NCBI RefSeq assembly: GCF_016862915.1
Contig: NZ_BONW01000019.1
Coordinates: 1-64,000 of the forward strand
DNA from: Plantactinospora endophytica
GTDB taxonomy: Bacteria > Actinomycetota > Actinomycetes > Mycobacteriales > Micromonosporaceae
Length of the DNA stretch: 64,000 nt
Direction of reading: 5' to 3'
The notes under the pieces are model-generated. The model was not told the origin of the DNA, ran no database searches, and saw only the letters and a program-made list of their open reading frames with translations. Made by a program: the position numbers and the translations under genes. Of this stretch, positions 25,101-32,509 are shown one piece after another. Numbering within the stretch: position 1 is the first letter of the stretch; each line of letters begins with the position of its first letter.

Positions 25101-25455
25101 CGCGCTCGACCCGCGCGCGGAGGCGGTCACCCTGCTCACCCTGCACGCCGCCAAGGGCCTGGAGTTCCCGGTGGTCTTCCTGCCCGGCTGCGAGGACGGG
25201 CTGCTGCCGCTGCGCTGGCCCGGCTCGACGCCGACCGACGAGGAGGTGGCGGAGGAGCGCCGGCTCTTCTTCGTCGGGCTGACCCGGGCGCAGGACCGGC
25301 TCTACCTCAGCCACGTCGGCCGGCGACTGCGGCACGGCCAGGAGCGGGACTGCGTACCGTCGCCGTTCTTCGACGCGATCGACCCCGGACTCTTCGAACG
25401 GCTCGGCGACAACGCACCCCGCCGGCCGAAGGACCGGCAACTCCGGCTGCTCTGA
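22171..25455 (+). CDS. PHP-domain / UvrD-type helicase fusion protein
   Basis: 1094 residues. Residues about 25-410 are a PHP-type phosphoesterase region (FVADLHIHSKYSRACSRD metal motif; a later SNSDAHSP) with a Cys-type segment CPECGKPL. A Pro/Ala-rich linker (about 420-545) leads to a superfamily 1 helicase: Walker A VAGPGTGKTRTLTHR near residue 564, Walker B VDEYQDVDATQYELL near 710, RNYRSS, and HAAKGLEFPVVFLPGCEDG near 992-1014. The helicase translocates on DNA using ATP; the PHP part could be a hydrolase. In other bacteria the two halves exist as separate proteins. GTG at 22171; a weak 7-bp inverted repeat at 22049-22055/22075-22081 precedes it. Repair is a reasonable inference. Confidence 0.88.
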   Translation: MTGCGVSPLRAAPADGSPTAAVPFVADLHIHSKYSRACSRDLTMPNLNWWARRKGISLLGTGDFTHPAWYEHLRETLHPAEPGLYRLSPEAEQDIARRLPPRLASVAEASPMRYMLSVEISTIYKRDDRTRKVHHLIYLPDLDAVARFNATLGRIGNIGSDGRPILGLDSRDLLEITLEASPDGYLVPAHIWTPWFSALGSKSGFDAIADCYADLAEHIFAVETGLSSDPEMNWRVSSLDRYRLVSNSDAHSPPALAREATVFATDLDYFAVREALRTGDGLAGTIEFFPEEGKYHADGHRLCGVNWEPQRTREAGGRCPECGKPLTVGVLSRVEDLADRPDGHRPANAPQVTHLIQLAEILGEINNVGPKSKTVEGQLNTLVAGLGAELDILTVTPLDEIRKVGGEVFAEAIERLRRGQVRRIPGYDGEYGVITLFEPGELRAGSGGGGGRGGAGQVETLFADALFDVPVPRQRPPTEPKAPSRAARSASPAPAAPAEPRRRPRAAAPPAEPAPPLAPPPSPHEPFEPMLAGMEEVGTGLLDRLDAMQRVAASAPGGPLLIVAGPGTGKTRTLTHRIAYLCAELNVYPEHCLAITFTRRAAEELRHRLDGLLGPVAEDVTVGTFHSLGLTILRENARAAGLPDTFRIADDTERATARAEAGDDDAAYVKLLRGQDLVDLDELVGLPVALLRDDEELVARYRDRWRWIFVDEYQDVDATQYELLRLLSPADGNLCAIGDPDQAIYSFRGADVAYFLRFSEDFVDARLVRLTRNYRSSAPILAAAGQAIAPSTLVRGRRLDPARLDPEAPLVGRYPAASVADEADFVVRTVDELVGGLSHRSLDSGRIDGRTTDVSFSDIAVLYRTDAQAAPILDALARANIPVQKRSHNRLRDRPGVSVIARELRHADGLGGSVAARVRLAGQVLAERHATPTLDATGGIGPDDIWTAADLLTPLARRCGDDLELFLSQLATGAEVDALDPRAEAVTLLTLHAAKGLEFPVVFLPGCEDGLLPLRWPGSTPTDEEVAEERRLFFVGLTRAQDRLYLSHVGRRLRHGQERDCVPSPFFDAIDPGLFERLGDNAPRRPKDRQLRLL

Positions 25456-25502
25456 TCCGCTGGTCCGGGTTCGCCGGGCTGCCGCCGTTGCCCGCCTGCT
25501 GC

Positions 25503-25634
25503 CGTTGCTCCGTCTTCGGAGTTCGTCGGCTGCCGGCGTTTCGGTGCTGGTGGCTGCGCGTCGGATGCTGTCGTTGCTCGGTCAGCCGGATTCGTCGGCT
25601 GCCGGCGTTCCGGTGCTGGTGGCTGCGCGTCGGA
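25503..25634. repeat. 69-nt near-perfect direct repeat
   Basis: A 44-nt segment at 25522-25565 recurs at 25591-25634 with one mismatch; the period is 69 nt and similarity extends upstream (CGTTGCTC at 25503 and 25572). It lies between the helicase stop and the convergent prepilin peptidase gene. Confidence 0.8.
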
Positions 25635-25642
25635 CGGGGCGG

Positions 25643-26335
25643 TCAGGCGGCGAGGAGGACGGCGCCGAACGCGCCGGTCAGCATCGCCGGCCCGTGTGGC
25701 AGGTGGTGGCGGCGGTCGATCCGACGCAGCCGGAGCAGCACGGCGGCGTACCCGCTGGCCAGCAGCAGGCCGGCCAGCGCGCCGGTCAACGTCGTACCTC
25801 CGCCGTACCAGCCGGTGACGAGGCCGAGCCCGAGCGCGAGCTTGGCGTCGCCCGGCCCCAGGCCACCGGGGGAGAGCAGCACCAGCCCCAGGTACGCCCC
25901 GGCGAGCGCCAGCGCGCAGGCCACCGCGACCGCGTACCGGCCGAACTCGCCGGAGCCGACCGCGGCCACCCCGAGCAGCCCGGCGGCACCGGCCGCCGCA
26001 GGCAGGGTCAACCGATCGGGAAGTCGACGCACCGCCACGTCGACGAAGCCGAGCACGATGCCGAAGCCGGCGATCCAGAGGTGGGCCAGCAGCGGAAGCG
26101 GCTCCTCGACCCGGGCGGCGAGCGCGGCGAACACGATCCCGGCGAGCACGGCGAACACCATCCCGGCGACCACCCCGACCCGGCCGGCGCTCGGGCAGCC
26201 GACGGCCCCGGCACTGTCCGCCCGGACTTCCCGAGAATCCCCGGCGGGTACGGCGTACCGGACGACCTGTCGGCGCAGCAGCGGTCCGAGCAGGACTCCG
26301 AGGAGTCCGGCCGCCGCCACCACGCCCGGGTTCAC
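25643..26335 (-). CDS. prepilin peptidase (A24 family)
   Basis: 230-residue polytopic membrane protein. Both catalytic Asp motifs of A24 peptidases are visible: GFVDVAVRRLPDRLTLP (first Asp in the xxxD...RLPD context) and GLGPGDAKLALGLG (GxGD). The N-terminal zinc-binding methylase domain of PilD is absent, as in short actinobacterial versions. It would cleave type IV/Tad prepilin leaders at the membrane. GTG at 26335 overlaps the EamA stop as GTGA, so it is translationally coupled. No pilin or tad genes are present in the window. Confidence 0.85.
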   Translation of the reverse strand: MNPGVVAAAGLLGVLLGPLLRRQVVRYAVPAGDSREVRADSAGAVGCPSAGRVGVVAGMVFAVLAGIVFAALAARVEEPLPLLAHLWIAGFGIVLGFVDVAVRRLPDRLTLPAAAGAAGLLGVAAVGSGEFGRYAVAVACALALAGAYLGLVLLSPGGLGPGDAKLALGLGLVTGWYGGGTTLTGALAGLLLASGYAAVLLRLRRIDRRHHLPHGPAMLTGAFGAVLLAA

Positions 26336-27495
26336 GTCCCGGCCCGCTCCCGGGTCGCGCGAGCGCGTGGGCGTTCGGTCGAAACGACCAGGGCGACGCC
26401 GAGCACGATCACCGCACCGCCGAGCAGCACCTGTCCGGTCACCGACTCGTCCAGCAGCAGCGCGCCGAGGCTGACCGCGACCACCGGGTTGACGTAGGCG
26501 TACGTCGCCACCAACGAGATCGACGCGTTCTGCAGCAGCCAGACGTACGCGGTGAAGGCGACCAGCGAGCCGGCCACGCTGAGGTAGCCGAGCGCCAGCC
26601 ACGAACGGGTCGAGACCGCGCCGAGGTCGAGGCCGTGCGCCTCGCCCCGGGCCGCCCCGAGTACGGCGAGCGCGGCCGAGCCGGCGAGCATCTCGTACAC
26701 GGTCGCCACGAAGGGGTCCCGGGGCATGTCGAGCCGGCCGGAGACGAACGAGCCGACGGACCAGCAGACGGCGGCACCGACGACGGTCAACGCCCCGACG
26801 ACCGGGGCCGCGCCGGCACCTCCGGTCGGCAGTACCAGCAGTACCAGACCGGCGAAGCCCGCGCTCACCCCGAGCAGGGTGGCCAGCCCGGGCCGGTCAC
26901 CGGTGCCGGCCCGGAGCACCACCACCAGCAGCGGCACGATGGCGACGAGCAGCGCGGCGATTCCGGAGGAGACCGCGATCGACGGTGGGCCGGACTCGGC
27001 GAGTACGACCAGTCCGTTGCCGCCGGCCAGCAGCAGTACCCCGACCAGGGCCGCGCTGCCCAGTTGCCGTCGGGTCACCCGCAGCGCGCCCGGACCGCGC
27101 CACAGCCGCAGCACCACCGCCAGTACCCCGGCGGCGACCGCGAATCGTGCACACGCCGACAGCAGCGGCGGCAGGGTCTCCACGGCGACCCGGATGCCGA
27201 GGTAGGTGGAGCCCCAGACCAGGTAGACGATGCCCAGCGCGATCCAGACCAGCGCGGCCCGCGCCGTCGGCGGCTCGCCGGACCTGGCTGCCAAGGGCTC
27301 GGTCGGTGCGGCGGGCTGGTCCGCATGGCCGGACCCCGCCGGCGTCTCCGGGCGGGCCGGTGGGGCGACTCCGGCCGGCGACTCCGGACGCTCGCCCGCA
27401 GCGGCGTGCACCGAGTCGGCCGGGGCGGCCCGGATCTGGTCGACCGGGGCGGCGCCGACCGGCGGAATTGGCGCGCTTCCGGGAGGTGAGCCCAT
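26332..27495 (-). CDS. EamA (DMT superfamily) transporter
   Basis: 387 residues. A Pro/Ala-rich cytosolic tail (residues 1-75) precedes ten predicted membrane helices in two EamA repeats: first VYLVWGSTYLGIRVAVETLPPLL with the typical WGSTY motif, second VGAAVCWSVGSFVSGRL. This resembles YedA/RhaT-like exporters of amino acids or metabolites; the substrate is unknown. ATG 27495 gives the full tail but has no clear ribosome site, so a shorter product starting near the first helix is possible. It overlaps the prepilin peptidase gene by 4 bp. Confidence 0.87.
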   Translation of the reverse strand: MGSPPGSAPIPPVGAAPVDQIRAAPADSVHAAAGERPESPAGVAPPARPETPAGSGHADQPAAPTEPLAARSGEPPTARAALVWIALGIVYLVWGSTYLGIRVAVETLPPLLSACARFAVAAGVLAVVLRLWRGPGALRVTRRQLGSAALVGVLLLAGGNGLVVLAESGPPSIAVSSGIAALLVAIVPLLVVVLRAGTGDRPGLATLLGVSAGFAGLVLLVLPTGGAGAAPVVGALTVVGAAVCWSVGSFVSGRLDMPRDPFVATVYEMLAGSAALAVLGAARGEAHGLDLGAVSTRSWLALGYLSVAGSLVAFTAYVWLLQNASISLVATYAYVNPVVAVSLGALLLDESVTGQVLLGGAVIVLGVALVVSTERPRARATRERAGT

Positions 27496-27580
27496 CGGGG
27501 GGTCACGCTACGGTGACCACAGCAGGCTCGTCCCGGGCGAGTGGCGAGCCTCTCACCGATCCGTACCAGGAGGACAGTCG

Positions 27581-28519
27581 ATGGCCAACTACGGACCGCC
27601 CGGCGGGCCGGGGTACGGCCCGCCGTCGCAGCCGTGGCACGATCCCGACCGACAGGGCACCGACGAGTACGGTCAGCCGGTCGACCCCTGGGGCGATCAG
27701 GACCAGTCGGGCGGGTCGGGCCACTGGGGCGGTGGACCGGCTTCCGCGCCACCCGGTGGCCCCGGCTCTCCGGTCAGCCACCCCGGCTACCCGGCCGGAC
27801 ATCCGGGGCCAACCGGTCCCGGCGCGGCGCCGACCTCCGGCGCTCCGGGCACGGGTTACCCGCCAGTTTCCGGTGCTCCCGGCGCCGGGTACCTGCCGAC
27901 CCGGCGGCACGACCTGGGCCAGGCGCCGGCGCCGCACCCCCCGGGCGGGTCCGCGCCGTTCGGCCCGCCGCCCGCCGGCTGGAGCACGTCCGACCCGGAC
28001 CCGGTCTGGGCTACACCGGCCGCCGACCCCTCCTGGTCCACCTCGGCGCCCGACCCGATGCCGAAGGGCGGCGGCAACCGGGCCTTCGTCGCCGTACTGG
28101 TCGGGCTTGTGGTGCTGGTCCTCGGCGGTGCCGCGATCGGCGTCTACCTCTTCGCGCAGGACGAGCCGCCCTCCGAGGCCCAGCCGCCGGCCAGCGAGCA
28201 GACCGGGGGCCCGGTCGAGGAGTCCAGCGCGCCGCCCGAGCCGGCGCCGACGACCGCGCAGGCCGAGCCGTCCACCGACGCGCGGTTCGTCAAGGCTGGC
28301 CAGTGCGTCCGGAACGAGGGTACGGAGGCGACGCCGAAGTTGGCGATCACGAGCTGCGCGCCGCAGACCTACGAGGTGCTCGCCCGGTACAACGGGGCCA
28401 CCACCGGCGCCCCGGACGCCAAGACCAAATGCGCCCAGGTGCAGAACTACACGAACTTCTACTTCTTCAACAGCGAGCTGGACGAACTGGACTTCGTGCT
28501 CTGTCTTCGGAAACGATAG
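27581..28519 (+). CDS. LppU/SCO3897-like membrane protein, copy 1
   Basis: 312 residues. AGGAGG lies 6 nt before ATG 27581. A Gly/Pro-rich cytosolic region (1-165) precedes a single membrane helix (about 170-190: AFVAVLVGLVVLVLGGAAIG), an acidic Pro/Ala stalk, and an external domain of about 80 residues with the pattern AGQCVRNEGTEATPKLAITSCAPQ to DFVLCLRKR. Four Cys could make two disulfides. This C-terminal domain fits the actinobacterial LppU/SCO3897 family, of unknown function. The next gene is a paralogue with the same architecture; the 150 bp between them holds a ribosome site for the second gene and nothing else recognisable. Confidence 0.75.
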   Translation: MANYGPPGGPGYGPPSQPWHDPDRQGTDEYGQPVDPWGDQDQSGGSGHWGGGPASAPPGGPGSPVSHPGYPAGHPGPTGPGAAPTSGAPGTGYPPVSGAPGAGYLPTRRHDLGQAPAPHPPGGSAPFGPPPAGWSTSDPDPVWATPAADPSWSTSAPDPMPKGGGNRAFVAVLVGLVVLVLGGAAIGVYLFAQDEPPSEAQPPASEQTGGPVEESSAPPEPAPTTAQAEPSTDARFVKAGQCVRNEGTEATPKLAITSCAPQTYEVLARYNGATTGAPDAKTKCAQVQNYTNFYFFNSELDELDFVLCLRKR

Positions 28520-28669
28520 TTGCCGGGGTGCCTCCACCCGGCACTCCGACGACGTGCGCGGAGGTTCGACCGACCCGACGCGTACGACCCGCGCCCACCC
28601 CGACCCCTGCGCCAGCCATCCCAGGTTTCCGTACCGCAGTCGGAGCGCGCGGCCCGACCCTGGAGAAGC

Positions 28670-29812
28670 ATGTCGATTTACGGTACGCCCGCCGGAGGGC
28701 AGCCGCCCGAAGAGTCCGACCGGTCCCCCTCGTCGAGCCCGCCGGCAGATGGCTACCCGCCCGCACCGCCGCCGCCCCCAGGCAGCTATCCACCGGGCAG
28801 CTACCCGCCGAGCCCGGGCCAGCCGCCGGCACCGAACGCCGGTCAGCCGCCTCCGGCACCGCCGACCCCGGGTTATCCGCCGGTCGGTGGCCATTCACCA
28901 GCCGGTGGCTACCCGCCGCCTCCGCCGCCGCCGCCGGGCGGCGGCTATCCGCAGCCGAGCGACGCGCCGAACCCCGAGTGGGCCGCGCCGAACCCGGAGT
29001 GGAGCCAGCCGCCGTCGAGCGGTGCACCGAGTCCGGCGTGGGGACAACCGCCGTCCAGCGGCGGACCGACCCCGGCCTGGGGGCAACCGCCGACGAGTGG
29101 CGGACCGGCGCCGACCTGGGGGCAGCCACCGTCCAGCGGCGGGCCGGGTTCCGAGTGGGCGCCGCCGCCGTCGAGCGGGGGACCGCAGCAACCGGGGTAC
29201 CCGGGACCGACCGACCAGCCGCAGTCGGCTCCGCCCGGCGTCCCGTACGGCGGTCCGTACCAGGCCCCCGGCGTCCCGTACGGCGGTCCCGGTGCACCGG
29301 GTGCCCCGTACGGCGCACCGCTCGGCCCGCCCGGGGTGCCGGGGGCACCACTCGGCCCGCCCGGAGCGCCGCCGAAGAAGGGCAGCGGACTGAAGATCGC
29401 CCTCATCGTGGGTGGCATCGTCCTGCTGCTGCTCTGCGCCTGTCTCGGCGGCGGCGTGTGGTGGTTGGTCGACCGGGCCGGCAACGACTCGGGGCCGGGC
29501 ATCGGAGCACCACCGCCCAACAGTTCGGCGCGGCCGACTCCCAGCCGTCCCGACAGCGCGCCGCAGTCCCCGTCCGAGCGGTACGTCAAGGGCGACTGCC
29601 TGGTCAACGACGGTACGGACGACTCGCCGAAGATCCGCAAGGTGCCCTGTGGACCGAACACCTACGAGGTGCTGTCCCGGATCCCGTTCACCACGGACGC
29701 GGACCAGTGCAAGGAGGACCCGATCTTCGGCGCACCGGAGGCGGACGCGAACTACGTCCAGGACGACCCGCTGGACCTGAGCGACTACGTGCTCTGCCTG
29801 AAGCGGCGCTGA
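28670..29812 (+). CDS. LppU/SCO3897-like membrane protein, copy 2, with 39-bp repeats
   Basis: 380 residues. ATG at 28670 has GGAGAAG closely upstream. Same plan as the preceding gene: Pro/Gly-rich tail (1-235), membrane helix (about 242-268: LIVGGIVLLLLCACLGGGVWW), stalk, and an external Cys domain (GDCLVNDGTDDSPKIRKVPC to DYVLCLKRR). The tail contains five consecutive 13-residue units like QPPSSGGPTPAWG encoded by 39-bp repeats, plus PYGGPGAPG-type units. The pair presumably arose by gene duplication; their disordered tails are unrelated in detail. Function unknown; the topology suggests a surface domain tethered through one helix. Confidence 0.75.
   Translation: MSIYGTPAGGQPPEESDRSPSSSPPADGYPPAPPPPPGSYPPGSYPPSPGQPPAPNAGQPPPAPPTPGYPPVGGHSPAGGYPPPPPPPPGGGYPQPSDAPNPEWAAPNPEWSQPPSSGAPSPAWGQPPSSGGPTPAWGQPPTSGGPAPTWGQPPSSGGPGSEWAPPPSSGGPQQPGYPGPTDQPQSAPPGVPYGGPYQAPGVPYGGPGAPGAPYGAPLGPPGVPGAPLGPPGAPPKKGSGLKIALIVGGIVLLLLCACLGGGVWWLVDRAGNDSGPGIGAPPPNSSARPTPSRPDSAPQSPSERYVKGDCLVNDGTDDSPKIRKVPCGPNTYEVLSRIPFTTDADQCKEDPIFGAPEADANYVQDDPLDLSDYVLCLKRR
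29006..29200 (+). repeat. in-frame 39-bp repeats (5 units)
   Basis: Units begin at 29006, 29045, 29084, 29123 and 29162, each encoding a 13-residue Pro/Ser/Gly/Trp unit. They keep the reading frame, so copy number could change without breaking the gene. Confidence 0.85.
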
Positions 29813-29863
29813 CCAGGCCGGCTGAGGAACGCGCTGACCAGCGCTGACCGGCCACGGTAGGTA

Positions 29864-29905
29864 AAACTAGGACCGTCTAGCATCCACGCTAGACGGTCCT
29901 AGTTT
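29864..29905. promoter_or_regulatory. 18-bp perfect inverted repeat, site 1 of a pair
   Basis: AAACTAGGACCGTCTAGC (29864-29881) and its exact complement (29888-29905) flank a 6-nt centre. The core GTCTAGC-N6-GCTAGAC (29875-29894) recurs at 29980-29999. As RNA it would also make a stable hairpin followed by TTT, so it may double as a terminator for the upstream gene. Confidence 0.7.
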
Positions 29906-29979
29906 CTGCTCGACGGGCTCTCGTTGCCCGGCGCCCCGACCGAGCGACCGGCGCGACACGAATACACCGATCTACGGAT

Positions 29980-29999
29980 GTCTAGCGGTGCGGCTAGAC
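29980..29999. promoter_or_regulatory. GTCTAGC-N6-GCTAGAC palindrome, site 2 of a pair
   Basis: Same 7-bp arms and 6-nt centre as the core of site 1, exactly 105 bp downstream, and 11 bp before the proposed GTG start of the ATPase gene. The centre sequence differs (GGTGCG against ATCCAC), so the arms rather than the whole block are conserved, as expected for a protein-binding site. Confidence 0.65.
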
Positions 30000-30010
30000 G
30001 GCCCGATAGC

Positions 30011-31291
30011 GTGCGATACGTGGATCCGGTCCGCAACCCGTACGCGCCTGGCGCCGGTCAGCGCCCGCCCGAACTCGCCGGGCGGGGCCGCGAACTCGAG
30101 GTCTTCGACATCGTGTTGGAGCGGATCGCCCGAGGGCGCCCCGAACGCAGCCTGGTCCTCACCGGCCTGCGCGGCGTCGGCAAGACCGTACTGCTCAACA
30201 CGCTCAGGTCACAGGCGATCAACCGACTGTGGGGCACCGGCAAGATCGAGGCGCGGCCGGACCAGTCGATCCGCCGCCCGGTGGCCGCCGCCCTGCACAT
30301 GGCGATCCGGGAGCTGGCACCCCGGCACCGGGCGCCCGACCGGATCGACGACTTCCTCGGCGTACTCAAGGCGTTCGCGCTGCGTACCGCTCCGGCCGGG
30401 TCCGGTTCGAGTGGTCGGGGTGCCGGGGCGGGCCGGCTGCGGGACCGCTGGCAGCCCGGCATCGACGTACCGGCGGCGAGCGGCCGGGCGGACTCCGGCG
30501 ACATCGAGATCGACCTGGTCGAACTCTTCACCGACGCGGCCGAGGTCGCCGCCGACGTCGGTACCGGGGTCGCCGTCTTCCTCGACGAGATGCAGGATCT
30601 CGGCCCCGAGGACGTCTCCGGGCTCTGCGCCGCCTGCCACGAGCTGTCCCAGCTCGGCGCACCCCTGATCGTGGTCGGCGCCGGGCTGCCGCACCTGCCG
30701 GCGGTGCTCTCCGCAGCCAAGTCCTACTCGGAGCGGCTCTTCCGCTACCAGCGGATCGACCGGCTGGACCGGATCGCCGCCGACCAGGCACTCTGCGCCC
30801 CCGCAGCCAGGGAGCAGGTCGAGTACGAGCCGAAGGCGCTGGACCTGCTCTACGAGAAGTCCGGCGGCTACCCGTACTTCGTCCAGGCGTACGGGAAGGC
30901 CACCTGGGATTCGGCGCCCCGGTCACCGGTGACGGCGGCCGACGTACGGGTCGCCGCGCCGGAGGCCGAGGCGGAGTTGGCGGTCGGGTTCTTCGGGTCC
31001 CGCTTCGAGCGGGCGACTCCGGCGGAACGGGAGTACATGCGGGCGATGGCCGCACTCTCCCTGGTCGAGCCGCCGGACGGCGAGGACGGCACCGGTGGCG
31101 GTCCCCGGGACGACATGGACGCCGCCGTCTCCACCGCCGAGATCGCCCGGTCGCTCGGGCGCAAGCCGGCCAGCCTCTCGCCGGCAAGGGACGCGCTGAT
31201 CAAGAAGGGGCTGATCTACTCGGGCGAGCGGGGCACGGTGGCGTTCACGGTGCCGCACTTCGGCCGGTACCTGCGCACCCAGCCGGCCTGA
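30011..31291 (+). CDS. AAA-type ATPase with C-terminal winged helix (ORC/STAND-like)
   Basis: 426 residues from GTG 30011 (product VRYVDPVRNPYAPG); a GTG at 30020 and an ATG at 29978 are alternatives, but the ATG would put a palindrome inside the gene. Walker A LTGLRGVGKT near residue 57, Walker B AVFLDEMQDL near residue 195, then a helical region with SGGYPYFVQAYG, and a C-terminal winged helix-turn-helix (VSTAEIARSLGRKPASLSPARDALIKKGLIY). This plan resembles ORC/Cdc6-like and MalT/STAND-type ATPases. It should bind ATP and perhaps DNA. The paired palindromes in its promoter suggest control, possibly by itself (inference). It stands alone. Confidence 0.8.
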   Translation: MRYVDPVRNPYAPGAGQRPPELAGRGRELEVFDIVLERIARGRPERSLVLTGLRGVGKTVLLNTLRSQAINRLWGTGKIEARPDQSIRRPVAAALHMAIRELAPRHRAPDRIDDFLGVLKAFALRTAPAGSGSSGRGAGAGRLRDRWQPGIDVPAASGRADSGDIEIDLVELFTDAAEVAADVGTGVAVFLDEMQDLGPEDVSGLCAACHELSQLGAPLIVVGAGLPHLPAVLSAAKSYSERLFRYQRIDRLDRIAADQALCAPAAREQVEYEPKALDLLYEKSGGYPYFVQAYGKATWDSAPRSPVTAADVRVAAPEAEAELAVGFFGSRFERATPAEREYMRAMAALSLVEPPDGEDGTGGGPRDDMDAAVSTAEIARSLGRKPASLSPARDALIKKGLIYSGERGTVAFTVPHFGRYLRTQPA

Positions 31292-31340
31292 CCACCACCG
31301 CTCGACGCGCCACCTGGCCGGCCCGGTGCGGCGGCCGGGA

Positions 31341-31880
31341 TCAGATCTGGGACCAGGGTGCCGGGAAGGTCACCTCGCCGCTCGGTACCGGGTCGTCGCT
31401 GCCGTCCACCGAGGGCAGCACCAGCGCCTGCCACGGATCGCCCAGCCCCGACCAGGGGCTGGTCAGCCCGAACCGGGCGGCGGGCTCGAATCCGAACCGC
31501 CGGTAGTAGGCGGGGTTACCGAGCACCACCACGAGTCGTTCGCCGAGTTCGGCGGCGGCGTCCAGGGCGGCCCGGACGACGTCCTGGCCGTACCCACGAC
31601 GCTGTCGGGACGGCCGGACCGCGACCGGGCCGAGCGCCAGTGCCGGAACACCGCCCGGCCACACGTCGACCCGGGTCAGCAGGGCGTAGCCGACGAGTTC
31701 GCCGTCGACTTCGGCCACCATGGACAGCTCGGGCAGCCAGGCGTCGCTGGCCCGCAGCGCCTCGACGAGTCGCACCTCCGCGGGCAGCCGGGTGTCCGGG
31801 CTGGCGAACGCCTCGGCCACCAGACGGTTGATCGCCACGCCGTCGGCCGGCCCCTCCGCCCGGAGCCGCACAGTCGTCAC
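31341..31880 (-). CDS. GNAT N-acetyltransferase (YhbS-like)
   Basis: 179 residues. GNAT fold with ALGPVAVRPSRQRRGYGQDVVRAALDAA (acetyl-CoA motif RRGYG) and VVLGNPAYYRRFGFEPAARFGL, a block typical of YhbS-type acetyltransferases. Cytosolic; substrate unknown. GTG 31880 is the start; no strong ribosome site is visible. Convergent with the AAA ATPase gene, leaving only 49 bp between them; divergent from the DoxX gene. Confidence 0.87.
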   Translation of the reverse strand: MTTVRLRAEGPADGVAINRLVAEAFASPDTRLPAEVRLVEALRASDAWLPELSMVAEVDGELVGYALLTRVDVWPGGVPALALGPVAVRPSRQRRGYGQDVVRAALDAAAELGERLVVVLGNPAYYRRFGFEPAARFGLTSPWSGLGDPWQALVLPSVDGSDDPVPSGEVTFPAPWSQI

Positions 31881-31963
31881 AGTTCGCGACGGTACCGCGA
31901 CCGCGCCGTCCAGTCTCCCACTTCGACGGGTGAAAGACGGTGCGAACGGGTAAGACTTGACCC

Positions 31964-32509
31964 ATGAAACCCGTACGCACCGTGGCCCGTACCCTGTTGA
32001 GCACGATCTTCGTGGTCAGCGGCGCCCGCGCCGTGGCCAACCCCGAAGCGCACGTGGAGCGGGCGAAGCGGGTGACGGACCGGGTCGCCCCGCTGTTGCA
32101 GGGCGTCCACGAGGGAATTCCGACCGATACGCAGAGCCTGGTCCGGCTGCACGGCGCCACGCAGCTCCTCGGCGGGCTGATGCTGGCCACCGGGCACTTC
32201 ACCCGACCGGCCGCCGCGCTGCTGGCCGGCACGCTGGTGCCGACCACGATCGCCGGGCACCCGTTCTGGGACCACCCGGACCCGGCGGAGCGCCGGACCC
32301 ACCAGATCCACTTCATGAAGAACCTCGGGCTGATGGGTGGGCTGCTGCTCGCTGCGGCGGACACCGAGGGCCGGCCCGGGCTGGGCTGGCGCACCAGTCA
32401 CGCGGTGGGTGACGGCCGTCGACGGGTACGCCGGGCGGTGCGCAGTGCGCGGCGTGACGCACGCATCGCCGTACGGTCCGCAGCGGCGGCCCGGAAGCTG
32501 CCCGGCTGA
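31964..32509 (+). CDS. DoxX family membrane protein
   Basis: 181 residues with about four membrane helices: RTLLSTIFVVSGARAV near the N-terminus, LHGATQLLGGLMLATG, AAALLAGTLVPTTIAGHPFW, and MKNLGLMGGLLLAAAD. The order and the HPFW...K-N-LGLMGG block fit the DoxX family, membrane proteins linked in mycobacteria to thiol/redox stress complexes. The C-terminal 40 residues are Arg/Ala rich and cytosolic. ATG at 31964 lies 83 bp from the divergent GNAT gene. A redox role is only an inference from the family. Confidence 0.85.
   Translation: MKPVRTVARTLLSTIFVVSGARAVANPEAHVERAKRVTDRVAPLLQGVHEGIPTDTQSLVRLHGATQLLGGLMLATGHFTRPAAALLAGTLVPTTIAGHPFWDHPDPAERRTHQIHFMKNLGLMGGLLLAAADTEGRPGLGWRTSHAVGDGRRRVRRAVRSARRDARIAVRSAAAARKLPG

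Noticed and set aside
29978-30010. ATG 29978 as start of the AAA ATPase
   Set aside because: No ribosome site, and it would place the second GTCTAGC palindrome inside the coding region; the conserved-looking part begins at VDPVRNPYAPG.
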